Assembly: GCF_900104955.1 (NCBI RefSeq)
Contig: NZ_FNSI01000001.1
Coordinates: forward strand, 3,506,001 to 3,570,000
Length of the DNA stretch: 64,000 nucleotides
From: Beijerinckia sp. 28-YEA-48
GTDB taxonomy: Bacteria > Pseudomonadota > Alphaproteobacteria > Rhizobiales > Beijerinckiaceae
Direction: 5' to 3'
The notes beneath the pieces were generated by a model, which was given only the letters and a program-made list of their open reading frames with translations, was not told where the DNA came from and did not search any database. The translations under genes were made by a program, and so were the position numbers. Position 1 is the stretch's first letter. Every line of letters begins with the position of its first letter. Of the stretch, positions 1 to 9,041 are shown piece by piece.

Positions 1-63
1 GAGAATACTCGTCAGCTATTACGAGCCCGGAATCCGCTCAGTTGCGTCGACAGCCTGTTGGGA

Positions 64-1023
64 TCAGAGATCGAGAACCAGCAGGTCGCTCTTCGAGCCG
101 GAGCAGCAGATCATCATGGTCTTGCTCGCCTTGCGCTCGGACTCGGTCAGAATGTTGTCGCGATGGTCCGGCGTGCCGGAAATGACCACAGTCTCGCAGG
201 AGCCGCAGACGCCTTCCTCGCAGGAATAGCTGACGTCGATGCCCGCATCGCGCAGCACGTGCAGCAGGGTCTTGCCCGGCGGCACGGTGAATTCCTGCCC
301 GGAACGCTCCAGGCGCACCTTATAGCCGCCGTCGAGGGCCGCGGCCTCCTTGGCGGTGAAATATTCGATGTGCATCTGGCCTTCGGGCAGGTCCTTGGTC
401 GCCGCTTCATAGGCGTTGAGCATCGGCACCGGGCCGCAGCAGTAGAAATGCGAGCCCGCTGGCGCGGCCGCGACAATGCCCGGAATGTCGAGGAACTTGC
501 CGTTCGATTCCGCATCGATGTGCAGCTTGACGTTCGGCAGCTTGGTCAATTCGTCGATGAAAGCCACTTCCGGCCGCTCGCGGCAGGAATAGTGCATTTC
601 CCACGAAGCGCCGAGCTTCTGCAGGCGTTGCGCCATGCACCAGATCGGCGTGATGCCGATGCCGCCAGCGACCAGCACCGTATGGGGCGCCGTCTCGTTC
701 AGCGGGAAATTGTTGCGCGGGCCGCCCAGTTGCAGAACCGTGCCGACCTTCAGCTGGTCGTGGATGAACTTCGAGCCGCCGCGGCTGGCGCGGTCCTTCT
801 TGATGCCGACCACATAGGCGTTCGGATCGCCCTCGGCGGTCGTCAGCGAATATTGCCGCATCATGCCGTTGGGCAGATGGATGTCGATATGGGCGCCCGG
901 CGCGATCGGCGGCATCGGCGCGCCATCGAGACGACGGAACTCATAGAGGTTGGTATCCAGCGCCGCAAAACGGATGGCGGTCAGGCGGACGTCAAAGGAG
1001 CAGACTGTTCGGTCACCGGTCAC
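64..1023 (-). CDS. PDR/VanB-family oxygenase reductase (FMN, NAD, [2Fe-2S])
   Basis: A 319-residue electron-transfer reductase that would pass electrons from NAD(P)H to a Rieske oxygenase. RQYSLTT at 56-62 is the flavin-binding motif and GGIGITP at 120-126 starts the NAD domain. The C-terminal plant-type ferredoxin domain carries Cys268, Cys273, Cys276 and a fourth Cys at 306/307. The domain order flavin-NAD-[2Fe-2S] is that of phthalate dioxygenase reductase and VanB. The start is a GTG without a clear Shine-Dalgarno, so an upstream alternative is possible. The nearest candidate partner is the Rieske oxygenase at 14871-16046, about 14 kb away; the pairing is inferred. Confidence 0.9.
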   Translation of the reverse strand: MTGDRTVCSFDVRLTAIRFAALDTNLYEFRRLDGAPMPPIAPGAHIDIHLPNGMMRQYSLTTAEGDPNAYVVGIKKDRASRGGSKFIHDQLKVGTVLQLGGPRNNFPLNETAPHTVLVAGGIGITPIWCMAQRLQKLGASWEMHYSCRERPEVAFIDELTKLPNVKLHIDAESNGKFLDIPGIVAAAPAGSHFYCCGPVPMLNAYEAATKDLPEGQMHIEYFTAKEAAALDGGYKVRLERSGQEFTVPPGKTLLHVLRDAGIDVSYSCEEGVCGSCETVVISGTPDHRDNILTESERKASKTMMICCSGSKSDLLVLDL

Positions 1024-1328
1024 AATTCCGTAGTTTTTGTTCCCGGCGTCTCAGCACCTCGACTGAGTGGATAGTTTGAATGGCCGGGCGTTGTAGCCGC
1101 CGCGCACAAAACAAAAAAATGCCGTTTCGCCAAGAGGCAAATATATCATATTTCGTAATCATTCGATCCAGTTATATTCATTGTAATTGGCACCCACTCC
1201 CCTTCAATGCACCGAGAGGGGCGTCAGATATCCGGTGCACGCTGCTATGTACCGCTACATAGACGCGTGCTGAGAGCCCTTGTCGAATTTGTGCGCTAGT
1301 CACGCTAAAGAACGAGAAGAGGCTGGGG
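1024..1328. other. intergenic region with element copy 1
   Basis: A 305-base divergent spacer between the reductase and the quinone oxidoreductase. It is AT-rich in the middle and holds the inverted copy of the five-copy 48-bp element at 1140-1187. No convincing gene was seen in it. Confidence 0.6.
1140..1187 (-). promoter_or_regulatory. 48-bp LysR-type operator/promoter element, copy 1
   Basis: Read on the minus strand it begins ATTACAATGAATATAA and ends ATGATATATT, matching the four other copies (9091, 12488, 16111, 18397) at the same length. It is the most diverged copy and the only inverted one. Its ATTACAATG end faces the quinone oxidoreductase start 142 bases away, the same geometry relative to a catabolic gene as in the others. 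The role as a LysR site is inferred from its presence at two lysR promoters. Confidence 0.65.
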
Positions 1329-2324
1329 ATGATCTCTGCAAATGACATGAACGCCGTGCGTGCGCGTGCGTTTGGTGCACCCGACGTATTGACGACGCAA
1401 CGCCAACCCATTCCTGAAGTCGGCGAGAACGAGATCCTGATCAAGGTTGCGGCAGCGGGAATGAATGCTGCAGATTTGTCCCAACGCCGCGGTACCTATG
1501 GCGGTGCTTCGGCCGCAATTCCCTCCATTCTGGGACTGGAGGTATCTGGGCATGTCGTCACCAAAGGCCGCAACGTGACAATGTGGAATGAAGGAGACGC
1601 TGTATGCGCTCTACTGAACGGTGGCGGTTATGCCGAGTTCGCCGTCGCCCATGAATCTCTCTGCCTTCCTGTCCCGAAAGGAATCGGATTGTATGAGGCC
1701 GCCGGGCTACCCGAAGCCGTCGCCACAGTGTGGCTGAATGTCTTTGACCTCGGTAGGTTGATGCCTGGCGAGACCTTGCTGGTACATGGTGGCGCCGGCG
1801 GCATTGGCACCATGGCCATCCAGTTGGCGACGGCTCTTGGCTCGCGTGTTGTGGTGACGGCTGGAAGCGACACGAAATGCGCCGCTTGCATTCATCTGGG
1901 TGCAGTAAAAGCGATTAACTACAAGGAAGCCGATTTTCTTGAGGTACTGCAGCAAGAAAAAATAGGTATCAACGTAGTGCTGGAGATGATCGGAGGCGAC
2001 TATCTCGGTAAGGACCTTGATTGCCTGTCCGCAGGCGGACGGATCAGCATTATCGGTCTCCGAAAGGGCGGCCAGGTCAATTTCGACTTCTCTAAATTGC
2101 AAGCCAAAGGCGTGGCCGTAACCGGGTCGCGCCTGATGCCGAAGAGCATTGCCGAGAAAACACGTCTGTTCGAGTCTATCAGGAAAGTCGTTTGGCCACT
2201 GATTGAACAGGGTCAGATGACGCCGGTGATCTCCGAAACATTTCCACTCGCCGAGGCAGCCAGAGCGCATACGGCTATGGAAGCCGGGACACACGTCGGC
2301 AAGCTGCTACTCACGGTGTCTTAA
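1329..2324 (+). CDS. zinc-independent NADPH:quinone oxidoreductase (MDR superfamily)
   Basis: A 331-residue medium-chain dehydrogenase of the quinone oxidoreductase/PIG3 type. It has an N-terminal GroES-like domain and a Rossmann domain with HGGAGGIG at 153-160. The structural and catalytic zinc ligands of alcohol dehydrogenases are not apparent, which fits the quinone/enone reductase branch. It would reduce quinones or alpha,beta-unsaturated carbonyls with NADPH. The start at 1329 has GAGG-like purines upstream; an internal Met seven codons later is an alternative. It stands alone on the plus strand with copy 1 of the repeated element upstream, so it probably belongs to the same regulon as the P450 and Rieske units. 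Confidence 0.88.
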   Translation: MISANDMNAVRARAFGAPDVLTTQRQPIPEVGENEILIKVAAAGMNAADLSQRRGTYGGASAAIPSILGLEVSGHVVTKGRNVTMWNEGDAVCALLNGGGYAEFAVAHESLCLPVPKGIGLYEAAGLPEAVATVWLNVFDLGRLMPGETLLVHGGAGGIGTMAIQLATALGSRVVVTAGSDTKCAACIHLGAVKAINYKEADFLEVLQQEKIGINVVLEMIGGDYLGKDLDCLSAGGRISIIGLRKGGQVNFDFSKLQAKGVAVTGSRLMPKSIAEKTRLFESIRKVVWPLIEQGQMTPVISETFPLAEAARAHTAMEAGTHVGKLLLTVS

Positions 2325-2576
2325 GCGATAATCGAAAAGCGAGAGCGACGCCCGGCATATGATCTCGGCCGAGGGTCGCGATCATCTGTTTGAATGGGCG
2401 CCCAACATCTCGTCCGGTTGAAGAGCGGAAAAGATTACTTCCCGCCTTCAACCTGGCTAGAGGACCGCCTGCAGGAACGATTATTTATCCTGCCGAAGCG
2501 AGGGGCGCCGATTTCAACCCGATTGACCTCACTGCGCCTATCAGCGGTGCAGATAATTTTCTCCATCCCCTCACGA

Positions 2577-4019
2577 TCATACTCGCGCAGTCCGCTGCAG
2601 CACCGTTTTCATGATCGTGTAAGGCTCCAGGCTCTGGGCACCGCCCTCCCGCCCGATGCCGCTTTCTTTGATTCCACCGAAAGGGGTATCCGGACCACAG
2701 CTGCCGAAATGATTGATTGACAGCACCCCACACTCCAACTCACGTGCGAGGCGCTCCGCTTCCTCGAGCGAATTCGTGAAAGCATAGCCAGCGAGCCCTA
2801 CCGACAGGCTATTGGCGAGCGCAATTCCTTCATTCAGGTCGGCAACCTGCACGCAGAGCGCCAAGGGGCCGAATGGCTCGGTGAACATTGCCTTTGCCTG
2901 CACCGGCACATCGGCGAGAACGGTGGGCGCATAGAAAAACCCACGATCACCGATACGCCGGCCGCCAGCAGCAATTCGCGCACCGGAAGCTTTGGCATCC
3001 TGCACTAGCTCCTCGATCGCCATGAGACGCTTATTATTAATGAGTGGCCCCATCTGAACGCCCGCTTCGAAGCCGTCGCCCACGCGGATTTCATTTGCGA
3101 CCTGAACGAATGCGTCGACAAAGGCGGCATACGAATCCTTGTGAACAATGAAGCGCGTCGGCGAGGCGCAAAATTGTCCACCCAAGCGTATCTTGGCGTT
3201 GCCTGCGAGCCTGCCGATTGCTGCTGCATCAACATCTGAGCCGATCAATACCGGTGCGTGGCCTCCAAGTTCCATCAAGACAGGCTTCATGGCTGCGGCG
3301 GCGAGCTGAATGAGGTGTTTACCGACCGATACAGATCCGGTGAAAGTCACCATGCGGATGACCGACGAGGCAATTAAGGTTGAAGAGATCAACACTGGAT
3401 TACCAAAAACAAGATTCAACACACCCGGTGGCAATCCGGCATCGATGAAGCACTGTACGAAGGCACAGGCCGTGCCTGGCGTTTCTTCAGCCGCTTTAAT
3501 GATCACCGAACAACCTGCAGCGATCGCCCCGCCGATCTTTCGAGAGGGCGCGGCGATCGGGACGTTCCATGGCGTAAAGGCGGCTACTGGGCCGATCGGA
3601 AGCCGATGTATCATCTGCTGTATCTGCGGCCCGGCGGGAACGATACTCCCATAGATACGTTGCGCTTCTGCGGCGTCCCATTCAAGAAACGCAGCAGCGC
3701 GTGCGACTTCATTGCGCGCGTCGGTAAGCGGCTTGCCCTGCTCAAGCGTCAGAATCCGCGCGATCGCATCGGCCCGCTCGCGTACCAGAGCGCTAGCCCG
3801 CAACATAATTTGTGATCGTTGCAACGCTGGAGTATCGCGCCAAATACGAAAGCCTCGTTCCGCTGCCGAGAGAGCGTTCGAGAGATCCTCCGGCGTGGCG
3901 CCAGGCACAGTGCCGAGAGGCGCTTCATTGCTCGGGTTGACGACTTCGACGCAGGAGTGACGATCATAAATCCACTGGCCGTCGATATACAGACCGATGC
4001 GAGGATAGGTCGAATCCAT
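2577..4019 (-). CDS. NAD(P)-dependent aldehyde dehydrogenase
   Basis: A 480-residue ALDH-superfamily enzyme that oxidises an aldehyde to the acid. Seen residues are Asn152 in FTPWNVP, the FTGS nucleotide-binding motif at 226-229, general base Glu250 in ELGG and nucleophile Cys284 in GGQFCASPTRF. The length is typical, and the sequence resembles the succinate-semialdehyde/benzaldehyde dehydrogenase branch, but the substrate cannot be read. It is the last gene of the leftward operon that starts with the P450, 158 bases beyond the GFA gene. A plausible role is oxidising the aldehyde produced by the P450 step. Confidence 0.9.
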   Translation of the reverse strand: MDSTYPRIGLYIDGQWIYDRHSCVEVVNPSNEAPLGTVPGATPEDLSNALSAAERGFRIWRDTPALQRSQIMLRASALVRERADAIARILTLEQGKPLTDARNEVARAAAFLEWDAAEAQRIYGSIVPAGPQIQQMIHRLPIGPVAAFTPWNVPIAAPSRKIGGAIAAGCSVIIKAAEETPGTACAFVQCFIDAGLPPGVLNLVFGNPVLISSTLIASSVIRMVTFTGSVSVGKHLIQLAAAAMKPVLMELGGHAPVLIGSDVDAAAIGRLAGNAKIRLGGQFCASPTRFIVHKDSYAAFVDAFVQVANEIRVGDGFEAGVQMGPLINNKRLMAIEELVQDAKASGARIAAGGRRIGDRGFFYAPTVLADVPVQAKAMFTEPFGPLALCVQVADLNEGIALANSLSVGLAGYAFTNSLEEAERLARELECGVLSINHFGSCGPDTPFGGIKESGIGREGGAQSLEPYTIMKTVLQRTARV

Positions 4020-4177
4020 GATAGCTTCTCTCGAAATTGTTGGAAATTTTCGGCGGTGAACTTACTTCTGTCTCTCGCTTTGGAGAGATTACAACCTATA
4101 CCGCGACCTCTTGCGCGCATCGGCGCGTGCTCTTGCCACCAAGCTGAATGAATCCTCGCGGCTTGGTTGGGAATATC

Positions 4178-4582
4178 CTACGGCTTCCGTGGGGTTCTCT
4201 CGACATACTGAGGCAGGGAATCGCGGATTTCGTACCAATCTGCTTTCGAGCCGACAAAGATATGCGCCATCGGTCCCCTTGTTGCCCTATCAAGGGTGCC
4301 AAGCCGCAACCGAAGGACACCGGGAAGACTGTCACGCCTGCTCATGATTGGCGAACCACAAGCGGAGCAAAACGTACGATGAACGCCCTCTGAGGTACTA
4401 AAGGTTTTAAGCCGCTCATTCCCACTGACGATTTTGAACGAAGTATCGGCTATCGCGGAATTCGCGGCAAAGGCGGAGCCACTGGCTTTTCGACAACGCG
4501 AGCAATGACAGTATACCGCGTCACCGAGCTCGCCATTGACTGCATACTTTATTGCACCACATAAGCAGCTTCCTTCGTACAT
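4178..4582 (-). CDS. GFA/CENP-V family zinc protein
   Basis: A 134-residue protein with the cysteine pattern of the glutathione-dependent formaldehyde-activating family: Cys6, Cys8, Cys25, Cys27, Cys30 and a C-terminal CSAC pair at 72/75. These ligate two zinc ions. Family members were named for adding glutathione to formaldehyde, but most have no proven activity. In this operon with a P450 and an aldehyde dehydrogenase, handling formaldehyde from O-demethylation is an attractive but unproven role. It lies 27 bases after the MFS gene on the same strand. Confidence 0.82.
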   Translation of the reverse strand: MYEGSCLCGAIKYAVNGELGDAVYCHCSRCRKASGSAFAANSAIADTSFKIVSGNERLKTFSTSEGVHRTFCSACGSPIMSRRDSLPGVLRLRLGTLDRATRGPMAHIFVGSKADWYEIRDSLPQYVERTPRKP

Positions 4583-4609
4583 GGTCGGATCTTTCGTTGC
4601 TCTGACCGA

Positions 4610-5962
4610 CTATCTCGCAGCCTCGTTACATGAAGCGTTCACGGGAATCGCAATCAGCAAAACAAGAGCGCCCACCAATGTGAGGCCACCGGATATCGTA
4701 AGCCCGAGATAGACGCTTCCCGTTTTGGCCGTCATCCAACCGATGAGAGTTGGACTTACGAATGCCGCCAAACCACCTAGACTGGTGATGAGAGCAATGC
4801 CGCCGGCCTTGGTATTTCCGGGCAGGAATGTCGCCGGGATTGTCCAAAATACGGAAAAGGCACCATAGATCGCGGCCGAAGCAATTGAGAGCAGCGCGAT
4901 GGCAACCGGTATGCTGCGAGCTGCCAATGGCAGAAGTGCAAAACTCAAGGCAGTGAAGGCGCAGCTCACGGTGAGATGCCAACGTCGCTCCATTCTACGA
5001 TCTGAACTTGAGCCAATGAGATAGGTTCCAGCCGCCCCCGCTAAGAACACTACGCTCGACAACAGCCCCACATTGAACAGATCCTTCACACCAAGATCGT
5101 GAATGACGGTCGGGATCCATAATGACACGGCGTTGAACGATAGAATTATGCAGAAATAGACGAGAATTCCGATATAAACTTTGACGTTCTTCAATGCATC
5201 AAGCAGCGCATGTCTTCTACCAGGAGATATTCCCTTTTCCTCCGCCGCGAGATCACTAAGGATAATCGCTTTCTCGTGTTCGGTTAGCCATTTGGCATCC
5301 CGTGGCTGATCACTGAGGAAGAAGAAGGCGATGATGCCCAGGATAACGGCGGGCAACCCTTCAAGCAGAAACAACCATTGCCAGCCGTGCAGACCATGCA
5401 ATCCGGCTAGATGGCTCATGATCCAGGCCGAGATAGGCCCGATAATGATGCCTGCTACAGCGGCACCCATCATGAGAAAACCAGTCGCCCGCCCTCGACG
5501 CGCTGCAGGAAACCAATAAGTTAGATAAAGCAGAACCCCCGGGAAGAATCCGGCCTCTGCAACTCCGAGAAGAAAGCGCATGACGTAGAATTGAATCGGC
5601 GATGTCACGAACATCATGCCGATCGAGACCAACCCCCAAAGAACCATGATGCGCAGTAGTGTGCGGCGCACCCCGACGCGCTGCATCATGATATTGCTCG
5701 GAACTTCAAACAGCGAATAGCCGATGAAGAAAAGCCCAGCACCAAATCCGTAAGCCACCTCGGAAAAACCGAGGTCACTCATGAACTGAAGCTTCGCAAA
5801 ACTAATATTCGCGCGATCAATCTGGGCGACGAAGTAGCAAAGGATCAGAAAGGGCATGAGACGAATAGTCACTTTGTAATAAGTCTGCTCGATTTTGTCG
5901 GGCAGCTCGCCAAATGCGACTGACGGGTGTGGTTGGGAAGTGTCCATTTCGAAGTCCACCAA
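4610..5962 (-). CDS. MFS transporter, anion:cation symporter-like
   Basis: A 450-residue major facilitator with about twelve hydrophobic segments, a charged central loop near residues 205-235 (DQPRDAKWLTEHEK) and the 12-TM layout of the ACS (phthalate/glucarate/4-hydroxyphenylacetate) family. It would import an aromatic or other organic acid across the inner membrane. It starts two bases after the ferredoxin reductase stop and precedes the GFA gene, so it is co-transcribed with the P450 operon and probably brings in its substrate. Confidence 0.87.
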   Translation of the reverse strand: MVDFEMDTSQPHPSVAFGELPDKIEQTYYKVTIRLMPFLILCYFVAQIDRANISFAKLQFMSDLGFSEVAYGFGAGLFFIGYSLFEVPSNIMMQRVGVRRTLLRIMVLWGLVSIGMMFVTSPIQFYVMRFLLGVAEAGFFPGVLLYLTYWFPAARRGRATGFLMMGAAVAGIIIGPISAWIMSHLAGLHGLHGWQWLFLLEGLPAVILGIIAFFFLSDQPRDAKWLTEHEKAIILSDLAAEEKGISPGRRHALLDALKNVKVYIGILVYFCIILSFNAVSLWIPTVIHDLGVKDLFNVGLLSSVVFLAGAAGTYLIGSSSDRRMERRWHLTVSCAFTALSFALLPLAARSIPVAIALLSIASAAIYGAFSVFWTIPATFLPGNTKAGGIALITSLGGLAAFVSPTLIGWMTAKTGSVYLGLTISGGLTLVGALVLLIAIPVNASCNEAAR

Positions 5963-5964
5963 AG

Positions 5965-7188
5965 TTATACCAAGGATTTGATGGCGGCCTTCAGGCCCAT
6001 TTCAGCGATGGGTTGCAGTTTCGACAGCGAGAGCGCGGTATTATCGGCCAGTAGCTTTCGAATGGCCACGTGATCGCTCGGGCTATTGATGGACTCGCCG
6101 TAAACCAATTTGCTATTGCGCCACCCGAGCACACTGAAGGTGTTCGATTCGACAGAACCGGTCAGCAGCCAGTTCTCCACGCGGTCGATGCGTCCAGCCA
6201 TCTGAAGTCGAACGCCTGCTTGCTGAGTCCAAAACCATGGAACATCTGGCACCGGCGCAGAAACGCCAGCGATCGTCGCCGCGACCCGTCGAGCATGGTC
6301 TGCCGCATTGCCGATGGATTCCAGCCGTATGGCGCCCCCTTCATCATCCTGGAAGCGAGCACAATCGCCGATCGCGAAAATGTTTGGATCCTGAGTACGT
6401 AGCTTCTTATCCACGATGATGCCGTTATCAAAATCCAGGCCCGCGTCGGCAACCCACCCGCCATTTGCGAGAGCGCCGACCCCCTGGACCACGAGATCGG
6501 CCTCGACATGAGATCCATCCGACAGATCGACCCGCCGAACACGACCGGATTCCCCAATGACTTCTCGAACGGCCGCATTGAAGCGGAAATTCGTTCCTGC
6601 CTCCTCGTGCCGGGAGCGCATATAGGTTGACGTGAATTCGCTTGCAGTTCGCGGCATCAAGCGTCCCGCCGTCTCCATGACCGTCACGGGAATCCCGCGC
6701 TTGGCCGCCGATGACGCCAATTCCAGCCCGATGAAACCCGCGCCGATGACTCCGATCTTGGTGGCGGACGTCAGATCGTCTCGCAACGCTATGGCCTGCT
6801 CCAGCGTATGCAGTTGATGCATACCAATCAGCGGGTTGTCCGAGAGCTTGAGCTGTCGCGGATTGGATCCGAGAGCCAGGATGAGCGTCGCATATTGGAT
6901 GCTCCCTGTGTTCGTCTCTACAATCTTTTGCGCCCGATCAATCCCCAACACCTCGCAGCCGAGCATCAAATCGATATTGGCGCCCGAAAACGCATCGGCC
7001 CCACGTAACGCAAGATCTTCTGGACCACCTGTCCCATTAATCCAGGTTTTCGACATTGGCGGGCGCTCGTAAGGCAGAAAGTCGCTCTTATCGAGCACCG
7101 CGATCGGCCCGGTATAACCGCGCTCGCGCAGGCCAAACGCCAGGTCGACGCCACCGTGCCCGCCCCCGACGATAACGACGCCGCTCAT
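5965..7188 (-). CDS. FAD-dependent ferredoxin reductase (rhodocoxin/putidaredoxin reductase type)
   Basis: A 407-residue flavoprotein that takes electrons from NAD(P)H and reduces a ferredoxin serving the P450. Two dinucleotide-binding motifs are seen, FAD GGGHGG at 8-13 and NAD GVIGAGFIG at 146-154, plus the late FAD motif IFAIGDC. Its start overlaps the stop of the [2Fe-2S] ferredoxin by four bases (ATGA), a strong sign of coupled translation. Length and motif order match the rhodocoxin reductase group. Confidence 0.92.
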   Translation of the reverse strand: MSGVVIVGGGHGGVDLAFGLRERGYTGPIAVLDKSDFLPYERPPMSKTWINGTGGPEDLALRGADAFSGANIDLMLGCEVLGIDRAQKIVETNTGSIQYATLILALGSNPRQLKLSDNPLIGMHQLHTLEQAIALRDDLTSATKIGVIGAGFIGLELASSAAKRGIPVTVMETAGRLMPRTASEFTSTYMRSRHEEAGTNFRFNAAVREVIGESGRVRRVDLSDGSHVEADLVVQGVGALANGGWVADAGLDFDNGIIVDKKLRTQDPNIFAIGDCARFQDDEGGAIRLESIGNAADHARRVAATIAGVSAPVPDVPWFWTQQAGVRLQMAGRIDRVENWLLTGSVESNTFSVLGWRNSKLVYGESINSPSDHVAIRKLLADNTALSLSKLQPIAEMGLKAAIKSLV

Positions 7189-7508
7189 CGTTGATACTTA
7201 GGAAGATGAACGACCAGATTCTCATGTTCTGGCGTGACGATGATTGCACATGACAATCTACTATTTGGAAGTCGATCAGATGCCGTGGCCTCAAGCATTT
7301 CGTCTTCGTCAACCGATACTTCCGGCATCGTGTTGCGAAACTCTTCGGCAACATAGATATGGCAGGTCGCACACATCTGTTGGCCGCCGCATTCCGCATA
7401 GATGCCCGATATACCGTTGAGCTGCGCACTTTTCATCAAACTGGTGCCGACCGCACAATCAATGGTCTTTGACTTACCGGCGGCATCTATAAAAATCACA
7501 TTGGGCAT
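7185..7508 (-). CDS. [2Fe-2S] ferredoxin, adrenodoxin/putidaredoxin type
   Basis: A 107-residue ferredoxin with cluster ligands Cys40, Cys46, Cys49 and Cys87 (C-x5-C-x2-C...C), the vertebrate/bacterial adrenodoxin pattern used by class I bacterial P450s. It would carry single electrons from the adjacent FAD reductase to the P450. It lies 15 bases after a second, different ferredoxin and overlaps the reductase gene. Confidence 0.93.
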   Translation of the reverse strand: MPNVIFIDAAGKSKTIDCAVGTSLMKSAQLNGISGIYAECGGQQMCATCHIYVAEEFRNTMPEVSVDEDEMLEATASDRLPNSRLSCAIIVTPEHENLVVHLPKYQR

Positions 7509-7523
7509 TGCGTCCTCCGGATG

Positions 7524-7748
7524 TCATTCAACGTCGTCACGCGGCTGCAATTTCAACGCCTGTTTCGGGCACCGACGAACCGCCAGCTTCACCCGTTCGA
7601 GAACTTCCGGCGTTTCGGGCTGGGACGTAATCCGCACCACTTCATCATCCTCAGCGTACTGAAAGATCGATTTTTCGATGCGCTGACATACCGCATACCC
7701 ATCACAGACCTCTGGATCGACGCTCACGTTCCATTTCTTATCGATCAT
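7524..7748 (-). CDS. small [3Fe-4S]/[4Fe-4S] P450-type ferredoxin
   Basis: A 74-residue ferredoxin. The Met at 7748 is chosen because the bases coding for a longer N-terminus (GGAGGAGG) are a perfect Shine-Dalgarno for it. Ligands are Cys15, Cys21 and Cys60 followed by Pro; the position of the usual second ligand is Tyr18 (CDGYAVC). Such a missing cysteine is common in small ferredoxins next to bacterial P450s and often means a [3Fe-4S] cluster. It lies between the P450 (24 bases upstream) and the [2Fe-2S] ferredoxin, so the operon offers two alternative electron carriers. Confidence 0.88.
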   Translation of the reverse strand: MIDKKWNVSVDPEVCDGYAVCQRIEKSIFQYAEDDEVVRITSQPETPEVLERVKLAVRRCPKQALKLQPRDDVE

Positions 7749-7772
7749 TTCGGATCCTCCTCCCAATACGAT

Positions 7773-9041
7773 TCAACGCGAAAGACGTACCTGCACGTGC
7801 TTGAAGCCGTTGGATTGAAGGGACCTCTCACGAACGGGGTCTGCAATGACCTCGGCGTTGGGAAAACGAGCGAACAATTCTTGGAACAGCATCCAGATTT
7901 CTCGGCGCGCCAGGTGCGCACCCATGCAGAAATGCGGGCCACCAGCGCCGAAACTTTGGTGCGGATTCAAATCGCGCGTGATGTCAAAGCTGAAGGGATC
8001 CGGGAAGAGGCGCGGATCGCGGTTCGCAGCAATGAACCACATCGCGATCTTCTGCCCCTTTTTCATATGGACGCCTTTGAATTCGATGTCCTGGGTCAGA
8101 ACACGTCCCATATGCTTGATCGGGGTCGCCCAGCGGATAATTTCCTCCGCCATCGTTCGTTCATGCGCCACAGGATCGTTCAAAAATAGCCGGCGTTGGT
8201 CGGGAAACTGCGTGAACGCCAAAATTCCGTGCGAAATCGCAGCGCGTGTCGTGCCGCTACCCGCGGCAATCATCAGGCCGAAGTATCCAGCCAGCTCTTC
8301 TTTATTGAGAGGCTCCCCTTCGACCTGAACATGAGCCAATTCTGAAATGAGATCGTCTTTAGGATCGACCAAGCGCTTCGCTGCGAGATCGATGCCGTAC
8401 TCTCTAAGCTCCAAGACAGCCTGTTGCGGAAGCTCACGATTATCCGCGTATTCTGGCTCATACTCGGAGCGGGCGATTTGCGACAGTTTAAGCAGATGTC
8501 GACGATCAGCGTGCGGAACGCCGACAAGGTCGCTTACCATCTCGAAGGGAAGGATAGCCGCTAGGTCATCAACAAAATCGATCTCCTGGCCATCGGAGAA
8601 TTGCGAGACCAGCCGGCGAGCATGCTCGCGCACTTGATCTTCGAGCTTAGTCACCTGGCGCGGCGTAAGCGCCTTGCTCACACGCTTACGGTTTACTGTG
8701 TGCTCAGGAGGGTCGAGCTCAATCAGCGCACTCGTACCGGGCCTGATCTTGGTACCGGGGTCGTGATACACGCGAATCCCGTATTTGCTGCTGAATCTCT
8801 CCCAGTCTTTGTTGACCTCGGCGATATCTTCGTAGTCAGCAAAGGCCCAATGTCCCTTACCGGTTTCGGCATGTTCGTGCCACGAGATCGGCCGCTCTTC
8901 GCGCAGAATCGCAAGCGCGGCATGAAAATCATCTCTGAGCCAGAAATCAGGATCGGCAAGATTGATCTCGTCGAGACCTAAAGTCGTTTGAAGTTCCGAG
9001 CCCCGTGACAGCATTTTTGATTTCCCTAAGACGGCGTCCAT
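7773..9041 (-). CDS. cytochrome P450 monooxygenase
   Basis: A 422-residue soluble bacterial P450. The I-helix AGSGTTR near residue 260 holds the oxygen-activating threonine, an ExxR-like EEIIRW follows, and FGAGGPHFCMG carries heme-ligand Cys372. There is no membrane anchor. It heads the leftward operon P450-ferredoxin-ferredoxin-reductase-MFS-GFA-ALDH, which supplies all redox partners. An alternative start at 9014 (MLSRGSELQ) has a better AGGGA upstream than the first Met. Copy 2 of the 48-bp element lies 50 bases upstream of the longer start. The substrate is unknown; hydroxylation or O-demethylation of an aromatic acid is inferred from the neighbours. Confidence 0.93.
   Translation of the reverse strand: MDAVLGKSKMLSRGSELQTTLGLDEINLADPDFWLRDDFHAALAILREERPISWHEHAETGKGHWAFADYEDIAEVNKDWERFSSKYGIRVYHDPGTKIRPGTSALIELDPPEHTVNRKRVSKALTPRQVTKLEDQVREHARRLVSQFSDGQEIDFVDDLAAILPFEMVSDLVGVPHADRRHLLKLSQIARSEYEPEYADNRELPQQAVLELREYGIDLAAKRLVDPKDDLISELAHVQVEGEPLNKEELAGYFGLMIAAGSGTTRAAISHGILAFTQFPDQRRLFLNDPVAHERTMAEEIIRWATPIKHMGRVLTQDIEFKGVHMKKGQKIAMWFIAANRDPRLFPDPFSFDITRDLNPHQSFGAGGPHFCMGAHLARREIWMLFQELFARFPNAEVIADPVRERSLQSNGFKHVQVRLSR

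Noticed and set aside
2325..2576. Possible remnant gene between the quinone oxidoreductase and aldehyde dehydrogenase
   Set aside because: All frames are broken within short distance and none resembles a known protein.
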